From assembly GCF_030160715.1 (NCBI RefSeq), contig NZ_BSOW01000002.1, positions 372,001 to 436,000 on the forward strand: 64,000 bases of DNA, read 5' to 3'. Positions 43,935 through 53,171 of this stretch are shown here, one piece after another. The position numbers and the translations under genes are program-made. Source of the stretch: Bradyrhizobium iriomotense. GTDB lineage: Bacteria > Pseudomonadota > Alphaproteobacteria > Rhizobiales > Xanthobacteraceae. The notes beneath the pieces are model-generated. The model worked only from the letters and a program-made list of their open reading frames with translations. It did not search any database and was not told the DNA's origin. Each line of letters starts with the position of its first letter. The first letter of the stretch is position 1.

Positions 43935-45158
43935 ATGGCAAGCGACAACGTTTTTTCTGGACTGAAGGTGGTTGATTTCGCGAGCTTCGTCGCGGCGCCC
44001 GGCGCCGCCGTCATCCTGTCGGATTTCGGCGCCGACGTCATCAAGGTCGAACCGCCGAGCGGTGACCCCTGGCGACATGCGCATAAGATCCCGCCGCAGC
44101 CTGCTTCAGATGATCCCTATCAGTGGCATCTCGCCAACCGCAACAAGCGCAGCATCACGCTCGACCTGAAGTCACCAAGCGCGCAGCAGGTCGTCGAGCA
44201 GCTGGTCAGGTGGGCCGACGTATTCATCGTCAATACGCCGCATCCCGCGCGCAAGAAATTGAAGCTCGAATACGCCGACGTCATGCAATGGAATCCGCGG
44301 CTAATCTACGCGGATCTCACCGGCTTTGGCGAAAAGGGGCCGGATGCCAGTCTCCCCGGCTTCGACATCACGTCATACTGGGCGCGCAGCGGCCTGCTGT
44401 CGATGACGCGCGATGCCGGCGCGCCGCCGACCTGGCCGGTGGCCGGCAGCGGCGATAACGCGACGGCCGTGGGAATCTATTCGGCGATCGTCACGGCACT
44501 GTACCGCCGCGAGCGCACCGGCAAGGGCGCGTATGTCACAACCTCGCTGCTCGCCGAGGGCGTCTGGTCGGCGAGCGTTTCGATTCAGGCTGCGCTAGCC
44601 GGCGCGAAGTTCTACGGGCTGCATGATCGCAAGCATCCGGCAAGTGCTGCGCTCAACGTGTATCGCGCCTCCGACGGCACCTGGTTCGTTCTCATCGTCA
44701 TGCCCGACAAGTTGGCGGCGGTGGCGAAGGCGATCGGCCGGCCGGATCTCTTGACCGATCCGCGGTTCTCGGATCCCGCGAAGCTGATGGCGAACATGCC
44801 GCAGCTCACGGCCATCTTCGACGATCTTTTCTCCGCGCAGCCGATGGCGCACTGGGAGGAGGTTTTCAGCGGCGTGCACGTCACGTTCGGCGCCGTACGC
44901 GGACCGGAAGAGGTAATCAACGATCCGCAGCTGGTGGCAAACGACATCGTGGTTCCGCTCGAAGGAGCCGGCGGCAAGCTGACTTCGACGATTAGCAGCC
45001 CGATTCAGGTGCACGGTGTCGCCAAGGTTCCGGCCCGGCGTGCTCCCAACCTCGGCGAGCACACCGAAGAGATCCTGCGTGACCTGGGATTTGACACCGA
45101 TGGCATCGAGGACCTGCGCGCCAACGGCGCGGTGCCAAAAGTCAAGGAACACGCCTGA
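43935..45158 (+). CDS. CaiB/BaiF-family (class III) CoA-transferase
   Basis: 407 residues. Family marks: VVDFASFVAAPGAAVILSDFGADVIKVEPPSGDPWR, of which the core is ADVIKVEPP; LDLKSP; and LPGFDITSYWARSG with the catalytic Asp of class III transferases. This enzyme moves CoA between acids, activating the operon's substrate. AGGAGAG precedes ATG 43935, 29 bases after the hydratase. The combination with a carnitine-type dehydrogenase and two crotonases resembles carnitine/crotonobetaine-like pathways (CaiB-CaiD), but no betaine-specific gene is present. Confidence 0.92.
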   Translation: MASDNVFSGLKVVDFASFVAAPGAAVILSDFGADVIKVEPPSGDPWRHAHKIPPQPASDDPYQWHLANRNKRSITLDLKSPSAQQVVEQLVRWADVFIVNTPHPARKKLKLEYADVMQWNPRLIYADLTGFGEKGPDASLPGFDITSYWARSGLLSMTRDAGAPPTWPVAGSGDNATAVGIYSAIVTALYRRERTGKGAYVTTSLLAEGVWSASVSIQAALAGAKFYGLHDRKHPASAALNVYRASDGTWFVLIVMPDKLAAVAKAIGRPDLLTDPRFSDPAKLMANMPQLTAIFDDLFSAQPMAHWEEVFSGVHVTFGAVRGPEEVINDPQLVANDIVVPLEGAGGKLTSTISSPIQVHGVAKVPARRAPNLGEHTEEILRDLGFDTDGIEDLRANGAVPKVKEHA

Positions 45159-45190
45159 CACAGGACGGACAGAGAGAAAGGAACAAGCCC

Positions 45191-45976
45191 ATGAGCGAGA
45201 TCCTCACCGAGCATACCGACGGCATCCTGCGGGTCCAACTTAATCGCCCGGCCCAGAAAAACGCCATGACGTCCGCCATGTATACGGAGCTGGCCGACAT
45301 CCTCAACCAAGCTGACAAGGACGACGCGATCCGTGTCGTGCTCTGGCACAGCACCGGAAACGTGTTCTGCGCCGGAAACGACGTCGTGGATTTCCTCAAG
45401 AATCCGCCCAGGCCGGGCGCATTTCCGCAAGGCGACCTGATGGACGCGTTCGTCAGGTTCGAAAAGCCGATCGTCGCGGCCGTGCAAGGCGCAGCGATCG
45501 GCGGCGGAACCACGATCCTGACGCACTGCGATTTCATCTACGCTGTGGAGAGCGCGAAATTCCAGCTACCGTTCATCAACCTGGCGCTGGTGCCGGAATT
45601 CGGATCGAGCTTCTCGATACCGGCGCGCGTGGGCCATCTCCGGGCGGCGGAATTGTACTTGCTGGGAGAGCCGTTCACGGCTGCGCGGGCAGCGGAGCTG
45701 GGCCTCGTGACCCGCGTGGTGCCCGATGCCGACCTGCTCACGACAGCTACCGCAACGGCGCAGAAGCTGGCGGCAAAACCGAGCAGCGCGTTGCTGGCGA
45801 GCAAGCGGCTCCTCAAGCAGCCTTCGATTGGCCAGCTCAATGCGGCGATCAAGAATGAGAACCAGGAGTTCATGGAGCGGGTAACCTCGGCAGACGCCAA
45901 GGAAGCGCTCTCGGCCTTCCTCGAGAAGCGGCCGCCCAACTTCAACAAGACGAAGGCGCCCGTCGCGGCCAAATAG
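45191..45976 (+). CDS. Enoyl-CoA hydratase/isomerase family
   Basis: 261 residues, second crotonase-family enzyme of the operon. Oxyanion motifs VFCAGNDVVDFL and GAAIGGGTTILTHCD, then FQLPFINLALVPEFGSS: the usual catalytic Glu after the proline is not at its normal place (PFINL), and PEFGSS matches the isomerase/PaaG-like branch. So it may be a delta-isomerase rather than a hydratase. AGAGAAAGGA lies before ATG 45191, 32 bases after the CoA-transferase stop. Last gene of the operon. Confidence 0.85.
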   Translation: MSEILTEHTDGILRVQLNRPAQKNAMTSAMYTELADILNQADKDDAIRVVLWHSTGNVFCAGNDVVDFLKNPPRPGAFPQGDLMDAFVRFEKPIVAAVQGAAIGGGTTILTHCDFIYAVESAKFQLPFINLALVPEFGSSFSIPARVGHLRAAELYLLGEPFTAARAAELGLVTRVVPDADLLTTATATAQKLAAKPSSALLASKRLLKQPSIGQLNAAIKNENQEFMERVTSADAKEALSAFLEKRPPNFNKTKAPVAAK

Positions 45977-46068
45977 CCCGCGCCCGCAGCAATCGATGGG
46001 CGTCGCGTCGAGTATGGCGCGACGCAAACCGGGATTAAGAGCGGCGCCAGGCAAAGGCGTGGACTGAT

Positions 46069-46227
46069 ATGAAACACGTCTTGAGCTTCGCCACGTTTGC
46101 CATGGTAGCGCTGTGCTTCGTAGTGTTCCTGGCCACGATGAAGCCAACTGTTCTCAGCGCCGTCGAGGCATCGAGCAAGCCCGCGCATTGCAAAATGGCC
46201 GGCTTCTGGTGCGCCAGGATGCCATAG
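46069..46227 (+). CDS. 52-residue putative membrane or secreted peptide
   Basis: MKHVLSFATFAMVALCFVVF, then LATMKPTVLSAVEASSKPAH and CKMAGFWCARMP before TAG. A basic start and a long hydrophobic stretch suggest a signal or membrane anchor; two cysteines are in the tail. The ribosome site is poor. Support is the export-like composition. It stands alone between the catabolic operon and the flavohaemoglobin gene. Confidence 0.5.
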   Translation: MKHVLSFATFAMVALCFVVFLATMKPTVLSAVEASSKPAHCKMAGFWCARMP

Positions 46228-46498
46228 CGGGGCCCCACGGCTGGAACGTTGAGAGCACCGTGGACTAGCGCGACGGTGACCTTCGGATTCTCTTCCATGA
46301 TCCGGCCTCCGGAGCCTGGGACTATTTCTGTTCGTCGCGACGACGAGAACCGCGACGTTCAACTTGCCCCCCGAGCCTCTCTTGTTTGCAGCGTCTTATC
46401 GAGATTTGCGTAAGTTTGGCAGCATTAACTCGCGCATTTGGGTCACGCGGCGTAGCTATCGAGAAGCCGCAAGACAACGCATCACACGGAGGAGCGTC

Positions 46499-47713
46499 GT
46501 GCTCTCAGACAAGTCTCGACCCATCATCCAAGCGACACTGCCAGCCGTCGGCGCGCACATCGAGGAAATCGCCAAGTGCTTTTATGGGCTTCTGTTTGCA
46601 GCACATCCGGAGCTGATGGATGGGCTCTTCAACCGCAGCCACCAGGCCGACGCCACCCAGCAGCAAGCCTTGGCTGGATCGGTGGCCGCATTTGCCACCG
46701 CACTGGTGAACTCGCCTGATCGGCTGCCCGAGAATCTTCTGTCCCGCATTGCGCACAAGCACACGTCGCTGGGCATCCAGCCGGAGCAGTACCAGATCGT
46801 CCATGACCACCTGATGTCGGCCATTGCAGAGGTGTTGGGTGACGCGGTGACGCCGGACGTCGCGGCAGCGTGGGATGAGGTGTACTGGCTGATGGCCTAC
46901 ACCCTGACCCACGTGGAGCGCGGCCTCTACGGCGCGCGCGGCGTGAGTCCGCAGACGGTATGGCGGCAATGGGAGGTCGAGAAGAAGATCCAGGAAACCG
47001 ATGATGTGGTGACGTTTGTCGTCAAGCGCATCGAGGATCACCTGGTGAAGCCGTCGCTTCCCGGCCAATATATATCGGTGCAGGTGCCGCTGCCCGACGG
47101 CACGCGACAATCGCGCCAGTACAGTCTGAGCCGGGCCGACCAGGGAGACTCCCGCCAGTTTTCGGTCAAAAGAGTGCACGGCGCAGCAGGAAAGCCCGAC
47201 GGAGAGGCGTCGACGCTGTTGCACACCAACGTCAGCGTGGGCGACGTGCTGACCTTGTCCGTTCCTTTCGGTCCCCTGGTGCTGGACGACTACTCTGGGC
47301 GCTCGATGGTGTTCATCAGCGCGGGTATCGGCATTACCCCGATGGCTGGGATGCTCTCGCACCTTGCCACCACTGGGTCCGCATTGCCGATCATGCTGCT
47401 GCACGCCGACCACAACGAGAATGCCTTCGCTCTCCGCGACCAGATCCGCGATGACATCGTCGCGCTGCGTCATGCTTCTATCTATGTCTGGTACGAGCAG
47501 GGAGCCGACAGCAAATTGCCGGTGCAAGGCGTCTTCGCCGGCAAGATGGACCTGTCACACGTCCGCCTGCCCGACAATGCGGTGTACCACATGTGCGGAC
47601 CGGTCCCGTTCATGCATTCGATCCGCAGCGCCCTTATCGCGCTTGGCATTCCACCCCGGGATATCCAGTACGAAATGTTCGGCCCGGACCTGTGGCAGGC
47701 AGATTACGAATAG
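46499..47713 (+). CDS. hmp: Flavohaemoglobin (nitric oxide dioxygenase)
   Basis: 404 residues. Globin domain (1-145): haem-proximal His in IAHKHTSLGI (His88), Tyr in the B-helix CFYGLLFAAHPEL. The FAD domain has GQYISVQVPLPDG and RQYSLSRAD, the NAD domain SAGIGITPMAGML and MCGPVPFM. It oxidises NO to nitrate with O2 and NADH. The start is GTG 46499 with GGAGGAG 5 bases upstream; the frame is open further up without a ribosome site. It is followed 50 bases later by an NDH-2-like gene and then cydAB, a set for respiration under NO or low oxygen. No clear NsrR or NnrR site was identified. Confidence 0.95.
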   Translation: MLSDKSRPIIQATLPAVGAHIEEIAKCFYGLLFAAHPELMDGLFNRSHQADATQQQALAGSVAAFATALVNSPDRLPENLLSRIAHKHTSLGIQPEQYQIVHDHLMSAIAEVLGDAVTPDVAAAWDEVYWLMAYTLTHVERGLYGARGVSPQTVWRQWEVEKKIQETDDVVTFVVKRIEDHLVKPSLPGQYISVQVPLPDGTRQSRQYSLSRADQGDSRQFSVKRVHGAAGKPDGEASTLLHTNVSVGDVLTLSVPFGPLVLDDYSGRSMVFISAGIGITPMAGMLSHLATTGSALPIMLLHADHNENAFALRDQIRDDIVALRHASIYVWYEQGADSKLPVQGVFAGKMDLSHVRLPDNAVYHMCGPVPFMHSIRSALIALGIPPRDIQYEMFGPDLWQADYE

Positions 47714-47763
47714 GCCGATGGCTTGCTGAAACTAGTGACAAAGAGCACGAACGAGGTGAACCT

Positions 47764-49137
47764 ATGAGCGTGATGTTGGCTGAGACCCGGGCTGACAAGG
47801 CGACTGCCGTTGCCGAGGCCCCCCGCCGAGAGCGCAAGCGCGTCGTCATCATTGGCGGCGGCTTTGCAGGGATCGCAGCGGCGCGTGCGCTCCGGCGCGC
47901 CGATGTCGATGTCGTCCTGATCGACCGCCGCAATCATCATATCTTTCAGCCGCTGCTCTACCAGGTGGCGACGGCGGTCCTCTCGCCTGCGGAGATCGCC
48001 GCGCCGATCCGTCAGCTCGAAGTGAAGCAGAAAAACCTCAGCGTGCTCCTGGCGGAGGTCACCGGTATCGACGTGGCTTCCCGCACGATCGAGGCGTCTT
48101 CGCCTGGCGCGGGCGCGCTCAAGATCGCCTACGACTACCTGGTGGTCGCGACCGGCATGCATCCGAGCTACTTCGGGCACGACGAGTTCGCTCAATATGC
48201 GCCGGGCCTCAAGAACCTCAGTGACGCCGAGACGATCCGAGCCAAAATCCTCGGCGCGTTTGAACTGGCCGCGACGACCGAGGACGAGGCCGAACGCGCG
48301 CGTCAGATGACGTTCGTGCTGGTCGGCGCTGGTCCCTCCGGCGTGGAGCTCGCCGCGTCTCTCGCGCAGATGGTGAAGGGGACGCTGCGCGGCAACTTCC
48401 GCCGTATCGATCCGGCACAGGCGAACATCATTCTGCTCGACGCAGGCAAGCGGGTTCTGCCGACCTTTGCCGAGTCGCTGTCCCGCAGAGCGACCCGACG
48501 CCTCGAAAAGCTCGGCGTGAAGGTCTTGACCGGAGTGAAGGTCGAGACCGTCGACGCGCAGGGCGTGGTCGCCGGCGGAAACCGGATCCCCAGCGCCACG
48601 GTGCTCTGGACCGCGGGGGTTGCGGCATCGCCGATCCCAAAGATGCTCGGCACCAAGACCGACCGCGCAGGGCGCGCGCTCGTTGATCCCTTCCTGAAGG
48701 TCGTGGAGGCGCCCGGCGTTTTCGTCGTGGGCGATGCGTCGTCGGTCATGCAAAAAAACGAACACCCGGTGCCAGGCGTTGCGCAGGCGGCGATCCAGGA
48801 AGGACACTATGTCGGGCGGCTGATCGCCAAGGAGCTGAAGGGACGGAAGGTCAAGCGCCCGTTCAGCTATTTCGACAAGGGCAATATGGCGGTCGTCGGC
48901 AAGAATTACGCGGTGCTGGAGCGCGGCTGGCTGCGCACGAGTGGCGCCCTGACGTGGCTGGTGTGGGCGTTCGTTCACATCCTCGCCCTGCCGCAGTTGC
49001 AGAACCGTTGGCGCGTGCAGCACCAGTGGCTCTGGTCGTATTTCACCGGCCAGCGCAGCTCGCGATTGATCCCGGAGCCGCCGAGCGTCGCTGCTCCCGC
49101 GCGGGACTCGCGTGAGGGCCACCGGCCGACATCGTAA
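47764..49137 (+). CDS. ndh: Type II NADH dehydrogenase
   Basis: 457 residues. FAD loop IIGGGFAGIAAARALRRADV, DRRNHHIFQPLLYQVATAVL, the NAD loop VLVGAGPSGVELAASLAQM, the late FAD motif GVFVVGDASSV, and the C-terminal membrane-binding region WLVWAFVHILALPQLQNRW. All are typical of NDH-2, which passes electrons from NADH to quinone without proton pumping. GAGGTG precedes ATG 47764. Together with cydAB downstream it would form a short NADH-to-oxygen chain. Confidence 0.92.
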   Translation: MSVMLAETRADKATAVAEAPRRERKRVVIIGGGFAGIAAARALRRADVDVVLIDRRNHHIFQPLLYQVATAVLSPAEIAAPIRQLEVKQKNLSVLLAEVTGIDVASRTIEASSPGAGALKIAYDYLVVATGMHPSYFGHDEFAQYAPGLKNLSDAETIRAKILGAFELAATTEDEAERARQMTFVLVGAGPSGVELAASLAQMVKGTLRGNFRRIDPAQANIILLDAGKRVLPTFAESLSRRATRRLEKLGVKVLTGVKVETVDAQGVVAGGNRIPSATVLWTAGVAASPIPKMLGTKTDRAGRALVDPFLKVVEAPGVFVVGDASSVMQKNEHPVPGVAQAAIQEGHYVGRLIAKELKGRKVKRPFSYFDKGNMAVVGKNYAVLERGWLRTSGALTWLVWAFVHILALPQLQNRWRVQHQWLWSYFTGQRSSRLIPEPPSVAAPARDSREGHRPTS

Positions 49138-49185
49138 GCTGCACCACGCTTGCTTCGATGATTAGGATCCCTGAGTTGATGGACA

Positions 49186-49620
49186 ATGCAGGTGCTCGAT
49201 CACATTTTGAGATTTATGACGCTTGGCACCGTCATAGTTGGCAGTATTGCCATCTACGCCGCGCTGCACACCAACAACAGGCGTGTAGGAGCTGACATTT
49301 TCCTCAAATACTCCGACCGGATCTCCGACCTGAGGCGCAACCTCCCGATAGCCGCTTTCGTTGAAAGCGACGCACCGTGCAACTTGGACATGACACCAGA
49401 AGAACGTCGAGCAGCGCATGAAATCATCTACTCAATCTACGAGCTTTATGAGCTTAAGGTGCATGGCTTCCTTCCATCGGCGATCTGGAAGATAAGAGAG
49501 CCCGATATTGAAAGAACTCTTTCTCTTCCGTCCTTTCGACAAGAATTAGCTGCTTTAGACGGTCGATTTACCAGGCACCCTCGCTTTGCGAGCTGGCTCG
49601 AACAGCTCAGGCGAGGATAG
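49186..49620 (+). CDS. Membrane-anchored hypothetical protein
   Basis: 144 residues: one N-terminal membrane helix (FMTLGTVIVGSIAIYAAL) and a soluble helical part, DIFLKYSDRISDLRRNLP, then TPEERRAAHEIIYSIYELYE and LEQLRRG. I recall similar single-helix proteins with unknown role. More AT-rich than its neighbours. It sits between ndh and cydA on the same strand, 48 bases after ndh. The region 49621-49912 behind it holds no further gene. Confidence 0.65.
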   Translation: MQVLDHILRFMTLGTVIVGSIAIYAALHTNNRRVGADIFLKYSDRISDLRRNLPIAAFVESDAPCNLDMTPEERRAAHEIIYSIYELYELKVHGFLPSAIWKIREPDIERTLSLPSFRQELAALDGRFTRHPRFASWLEQLRRG

Positions 49621-49912
49621 GCCGGCTTACGAGCAGGGAAGCAAATCGGCTCGTTGAGAATTCCGCAGGCGTGCACATTCTCTTTATGAGCACATCCCAA
49701 AGCGAGCAGTAACAGGCGTTGGTGGTTCGCGCGAGCTGATGAACAGCCACATAGCTTCAGCTGCTTTTGAAGAATTTGCCGGGATTTGGCACCGTTTACT
49801 CATGCATCCGAGCTGCGCGGTCTATTTTCAACGAGCCTGCATGCTTTGCAGACGGCTTTGAGAGCCCCTTCGGCTGCTCTCTTCACATGACCGAAACACG
49901 AGAGGTTCAGCG

Positions 49913-51313
49913 ATGCACTTCGATCCAGTCCTATTGTCTCGCATCCAGTTCGCCTGGGTCATCGCCTGGCACATCCTGCTGCCTGCGTTCACCGTCGGAG
50001 CGGCGTCCTTTATCGCCGTCCTCGAGGGCTTGGCTCTCGCGACCGGACGCGAAGTCTATGTCCGCACCTCGACATTCTGGATCAAGATCTTCGCGATCGC
50101 ATTCGGCATGGGCGTCGTGACCGGCATCATCATGCCGTTTCAGTTCGGCACCAACTGGAGCCGCTACGCGTCCGCAGCCGGCCAGGTCCTCTCGCCACTG
50201 TTTGCATATGAGGGCCTGACCGCTTTCTTCCTGGAAGCCGGCTTCCTCGGTGTCCTGCTGTTCGGCCGCAAGCTTGTGCCGTCTTGGGCGCACTTCTTCG
50301 CGGCACTCATGGTGGCGATCGGCACGTTGTTTTCCACGTTCTGGATCTTGTCCGCCAACAGCTGGATGCAGACGCCGGCCGGCTACGAGATCGTCAATGG
50401 CCAGTTTATTCCGACAGACTGGATCAAGGTGATTTTCAATCCGTCATTTCCTTATCGGCTGGCGCATACCGCGTTCGCATTCTTCACGACAACGGGCTTC
50501 GTCGTCCTCGGCGTGGGCGCTTACCTGCTCAGGCGCAATCGATCCGTCCAGGACGCGCGCATCATGTTTTCGATGGCGCTATGGGCGTTGACCGTGTTGG
50601 TGCCGCTGCAGATGGTGATTGGCGATATGCACGGCCTCAACACCCGCAAATATCAGCCCGCAAAACTCGCGGCCATTGAAGCCAAGTGGGATACCGGCAA
50701 GGGCGTGCCGCTGACGCTCTTTGCGATCCCGGATGACAAGGCCGAGCACAACAAGTTCGCCATCGAGATTCCTTATCTCGGAAGCCTTATCCTGACGCAC
50801 GATCTCCATGGCGAGGTGAAGGGTTTGAAGGACTTCCCCGCCGATCAACGTCCGCCGGTTGCTATCCCCTTCTTTGCCTTCCGCGCGATGGTTGGATGCG
50901 CGGGATTGATGCTGGCGCTCGTGCTTCTGGGCGGGTTGCTGCGGTGGCGTGGGCAGCTCTACGACACGCGGCTGTACCTGCTGGCATGTCAGTGTGCGAT
51001 TCCGCTCGGCTTTATTGCGGTCATCGCCGGATGGTTCGTGACCGAGGTCGGCCGGCAGCCGTGGACGATCTATGGGCTCTTGCACACGGCAGCCTCGGTG
51101 TCGCCGTCTCTGACAAGCCATGACGTGACGCTGTCGCTGTTTGCTTACGTGGCTGTCTATCTACTGATCTACCCCACGGGCCTCATCATGCTGCTTCGGC
51201 TCGTTCGCAAGGGCCCGGTTGAGACCAGCGAATCGGCTCCGGCAATCGAGGCTGGTCTGCCTGGGGCGCCAGTCCTGGCCCCCGCAATCAACGTCGTGAA
51301 AGGAAACGTGTGA
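49913..51313 (+). CDS. cydA: Cytochrome bd-type quinol oxidase subunit I (CIO type)
   Basis: 466 residues with about nine membrane helices. Haem and quinol residues: LSRIQFAWVIAWHILLPAFT with the first His, GMGVVTGIIMPFQFGTNWS, and the quinol-loop motif GDMHGLNTRKYQPAKLAAIE. The Q-loop is short, as in cyanide-insensitive oxidases (CioA) rather than E. coli CydA. It reduces O2 with quinol and tolerates NO and cyanide better than haem-copper oxidases. GAGAGGTTCAGCG precedes ATG 49913. The stop overlaps cydB. Confidence 0.94.
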   Translation: MHFDPVLLSRIQFAWVIAWHILLPAFTVGAASFIAVLEGLALATGREVYVRTSTFWIKIFAIAFGMGVVTGIIMPFQFGTNWSRYASAAGQVLSPLFAYEGLTAFFLEAGFLGVLLFGRKLVPSWAHFFAALMVAIGTLFSTFWILSANSWMQTPAGYEIVNGQFIPTDWIKVIFNPSFPYRLAHTAFAFFTTTGFVVLGVGAYLLRRNRSVQDARIMFSMALWALTVLVPLQMVIGDMHGLNTRKYQPAKLAAIEAKWDTGKGVPLTLFAIPDDKAEHNKFAIEIPYLGSLILTHDLHGEVKGLKDFPADQRPPVAIPFFAFRAMVGCAGLMLALVLLGGLLRWRGQLYDTRLYLLACQCAIPLGFIAVIAGWFVTEVGRQPWTIYGLLHTAASVSPSLTSHDVTLSLFAYVAVYLLIYPTGLIMLLRLVRKGPVETSESAPAIEAGLPGAPVLAPAINVVKGNV

Positions 51314-52323
51314 TGACCCAGGTGCTCGATTTGGTTCCGATCTGGACAGTGATCCTGGCGGCGGCCGTATTCTTCTATGTGCTGCTCGATGGCTTCGATC
51401 TCGGCGTGGGGATGCTCTTTGGCCTGGCGCCCGACAAGCGTTCCCGCAACACCATCATGAACTCGATTGCGCCGATCTGGGACGGCAACGAGACTTGGCT
51501 GGTGTTTGGTGGCCTTGGCCTTCTCGCGGCCTTCCCGACCGCCTTCGCGGTGATTATTCCGGCGGTGTATTTCCCCATCCTGGTGATGCTGCTTGCGCTG
51601 GTATTCCGCGGCGTTGCGTTCGAATTCCGGTTTCGCGACGCTGAAAACAAGACATTCTGGGACCGTGCATTCTGCTACGGATCGGCCATCGCCACGTTCG
51701 CGCAAGGCGTCGTGCTTGGCGCATTCGTCCAGGGTTTTCCGGTGCGCGACGGGCAATTCGCGGGAACGTCGTTTGCGTTTCTCACGCCATTCTCCATTCT
51801 GACCGGCGTCGCCCTGATGTTCGGATACGGCCTTCTCGGCGCGGGTTGGCTTATCCTGAAAACCGAAGGTGACATTCAGGCCGCGGCGCGTCGCCAGGGC
51901 CGCATCTGCCTCATCGGTGTCGTGACGGCGATCGCCATCGTCAGCATCTGGACACCAATCATGGTCCCCGCAGTGGCAGCGCGCTGGTTTAGCTGGCCCA
52001 ACATCGCGCTGTTCGCGCCAGTGCCCGTACTGTCCGGCGTGATTGCGCTCGGAACTTGGCGATCGCTCGGCGGCAAAGCCGAGACGGCACCATTTTTCGG
52101 TGCCATCGGCCTCTTTGTCCTCTCCTACATTGGCATGGCGATCAGCCTATATCCGATGATTGTGCCCTACCAGCTGACGCTGTGGGAGGCTGCCTCGTCG
52201 CCGCGCACCCAGGCCTTCCTCCTGGTCGGAACGCTGTTCCTCGTTCCCGTCATCCTGACCTATTCGAGCTGGTCGTATTGGGTCTTCCGCGGAAAGGTGC
52301 GGGCCGAGGTGGGGTATGAGTAA
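51313..52323 (+). CDS. cydB: Cytochrome bd-type quinol oxidase subunit II
   Basis: 336 residues with about nine membrane helices. N-terminal IWTVILAAAVFFYVLLDGFD (Asp near the quinol/haem interface), NSIAPIWDGNETWLVFGG and AFPTAFAVIIPAVY are standard CydB/CioB motifs. ATG 51313 shares one base with the cydA stop (TGATG), so the two are coupled. The small third subunit (CydX) was not found after it: the next frame at 52419 is a PAS protein. Confidence 0.94.
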   Translation: MTQVLDLVPIWTVILAAAVFFYVLLDGFDLGVGMLFGLAPDKRSRNTIMNSIAPIWDGNETWLVFGGLGLLAAFPTAFAVIIPAVYFPILVMLLALVFRGVAFEFRFRDAENKTFWDRAFCYGSAIATFAQGVVLGAFVQGFPVRDGQFAGTSFAFLTPFSILTGVALMFGYGLLGAGWLILKTEGDIQAAARRQGRICLIGVVTAIAIVSIWTPIMVPAVAARWFSWPNIALFAPVPVLSGVIALGTWRSLGGKAETAPFFGAIGLFVLSYIGMAISLYPMIVPYQLTLWEAASSPRTQAFLLVGTLFLVPVILTYSSWSYWVFRGKVRAEVGYE

Positions 52324-52418
52324 TCGCCTCACGCCAACCTTCTAGATCAAGCGGGAGCGCCTATCATAGGGAAAGGTGCAGCGACGTGGATCCGAGCTTT
52401 CCAACTGAAAGGCGCCCA

Positions 52419-52829
52419 ATGCAAGATCGATCCACGTTGGCCGAATCGGTTCTCGAACAGCTCGCTGATGCTGTCATTTGCGCAGACCGCTCGGGAGCGA
52501 TCATTCGGTGGAATCGAGCTTCGATGGCCCTATTTGGCTATTCGTCGGACGATGCGCTAGGCCGGAGTCTCAATCTGATTATTCCCGAGCACCTGCGAGA
52601 CCGTCACTGGAGCGGCTTCGACACCGCCGTATCAACGGGCGGCACGAAGCTTCAAGGCCGCCCTACTCTGACGCGTGCGGTACACAAAAGCGGGCGCAAA
52701 CTGTACGTCGAGATGAGCTTTGCGATCATCAGAGACGATGTCGATGGCAAGTTGCTGGGCGCGGCCGCGATGGCGCGGGACGTAACAGAGCGCGTTGAGC
52801 GAGAACGCTCTGAGCTCCGAGAGTGTTGA
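52419..52829 (+). CDS. Single PAS-domain protein
   Basis: 136 residues forming one PAS domain: LEQLADAVICADRSGAIIRW, NRASMALFGYSSDDALGRSL, then IPEHLRDRHWSGFDTAVSTG and a C-terminal RDVTERVERERSELREC helix. No output domain follows, so it would act through a partner. ATG 52419 is chosen (AAAGG 6 bases upstream); a GTG at 52386 is in frame. It follows cydB by 95 bases and could sense redox or small ligands for that group; this is inference. Confidence 0.8.
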   Translation: MQDRSTLAESVLEQLADAVICADRSGAIIRWNRASMALFGYSSDDALGRSLNLIIPEHLRDRHWSGFDTAVSTGGTKLQGRPTLTRAVHKSGRKLYVEMSFAIIRDDVDGKLLGAAAMARDVTERVERERSELREC

Positions 52830-53072
52830 GAGAATCCGGTCGGCTCCTCTCAGGCTATCGTGGACCGGGACGAGTGATCATCGTTGGACGCGGGGCCAGG
52901 CGGTCGCTCATGCGAGGGCTTCGGCTCCGGAGAACATGTAATGATGTGGAAACAAGTGTTGCTGCCGAGTATTGTGGCGTGGCAGATTGAGGTCGCCCTC
53001 GGGGCTACACCAGCGAGTTCTGGGGTGCGGAAGGGCCTTATTTTACGGGGCTTTCTCGAAGCCGTTTTATTA
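52830..53072. other. Former downstream flank of a tRNA-Ser gene
   Basis: No gene recognised. On the minus strand the last part, GGCTTCGAGAAAGCCCCG (about 53049-53066), forms a small hairpin as is usual for a tRNA terminator. It lies directly after the tRNA-Ser 3' fragment at 53073-53092 in that strand's sense, which supports the reading of an integration junction. Confidence 0.4.
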
Positions 53073-53092
53073 TGGCGGAGAGGGAGGGAATC
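53073..53092 (-). other. tRNA-Ser 3'-end fragment (putative integration junction)
   Basis: Minus-strand sequence GATTCCCTCCCTCTCCGCCA is the 3' end of a bacterial serine tRNA (T-arm half, acceptor stem and CCA). Nothing of the rest of the tRNA follows at 53093 onward. Isolated 3' tRNA ends are left where an integrating element used a tRNA gene as its attachment site. By the usual geometry the element lies to the right (53093 onward) and the complete tRNA beyond its far end; no complete tRNA-Ser is visible in the window. Confidence 0.6.
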
Positions 53093-53171
53093 CTTCAAGC
53101 TCTGCAAAAGTGCTCTAAAATAAGGGGTTTTCGCCAGTCGCCGGAGATCTACTGCACCGAAGCAAATCGAC

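Noticed and set aside
46035-46298. Minus-strand frame starting KVTVALVHGA, like an alpha/beta hydrolase N-terminus
   Set aside because: Only about ten residues resemble the family and the rest is the mirror of the small plus-strand peptide gene; too short to call a remnant.
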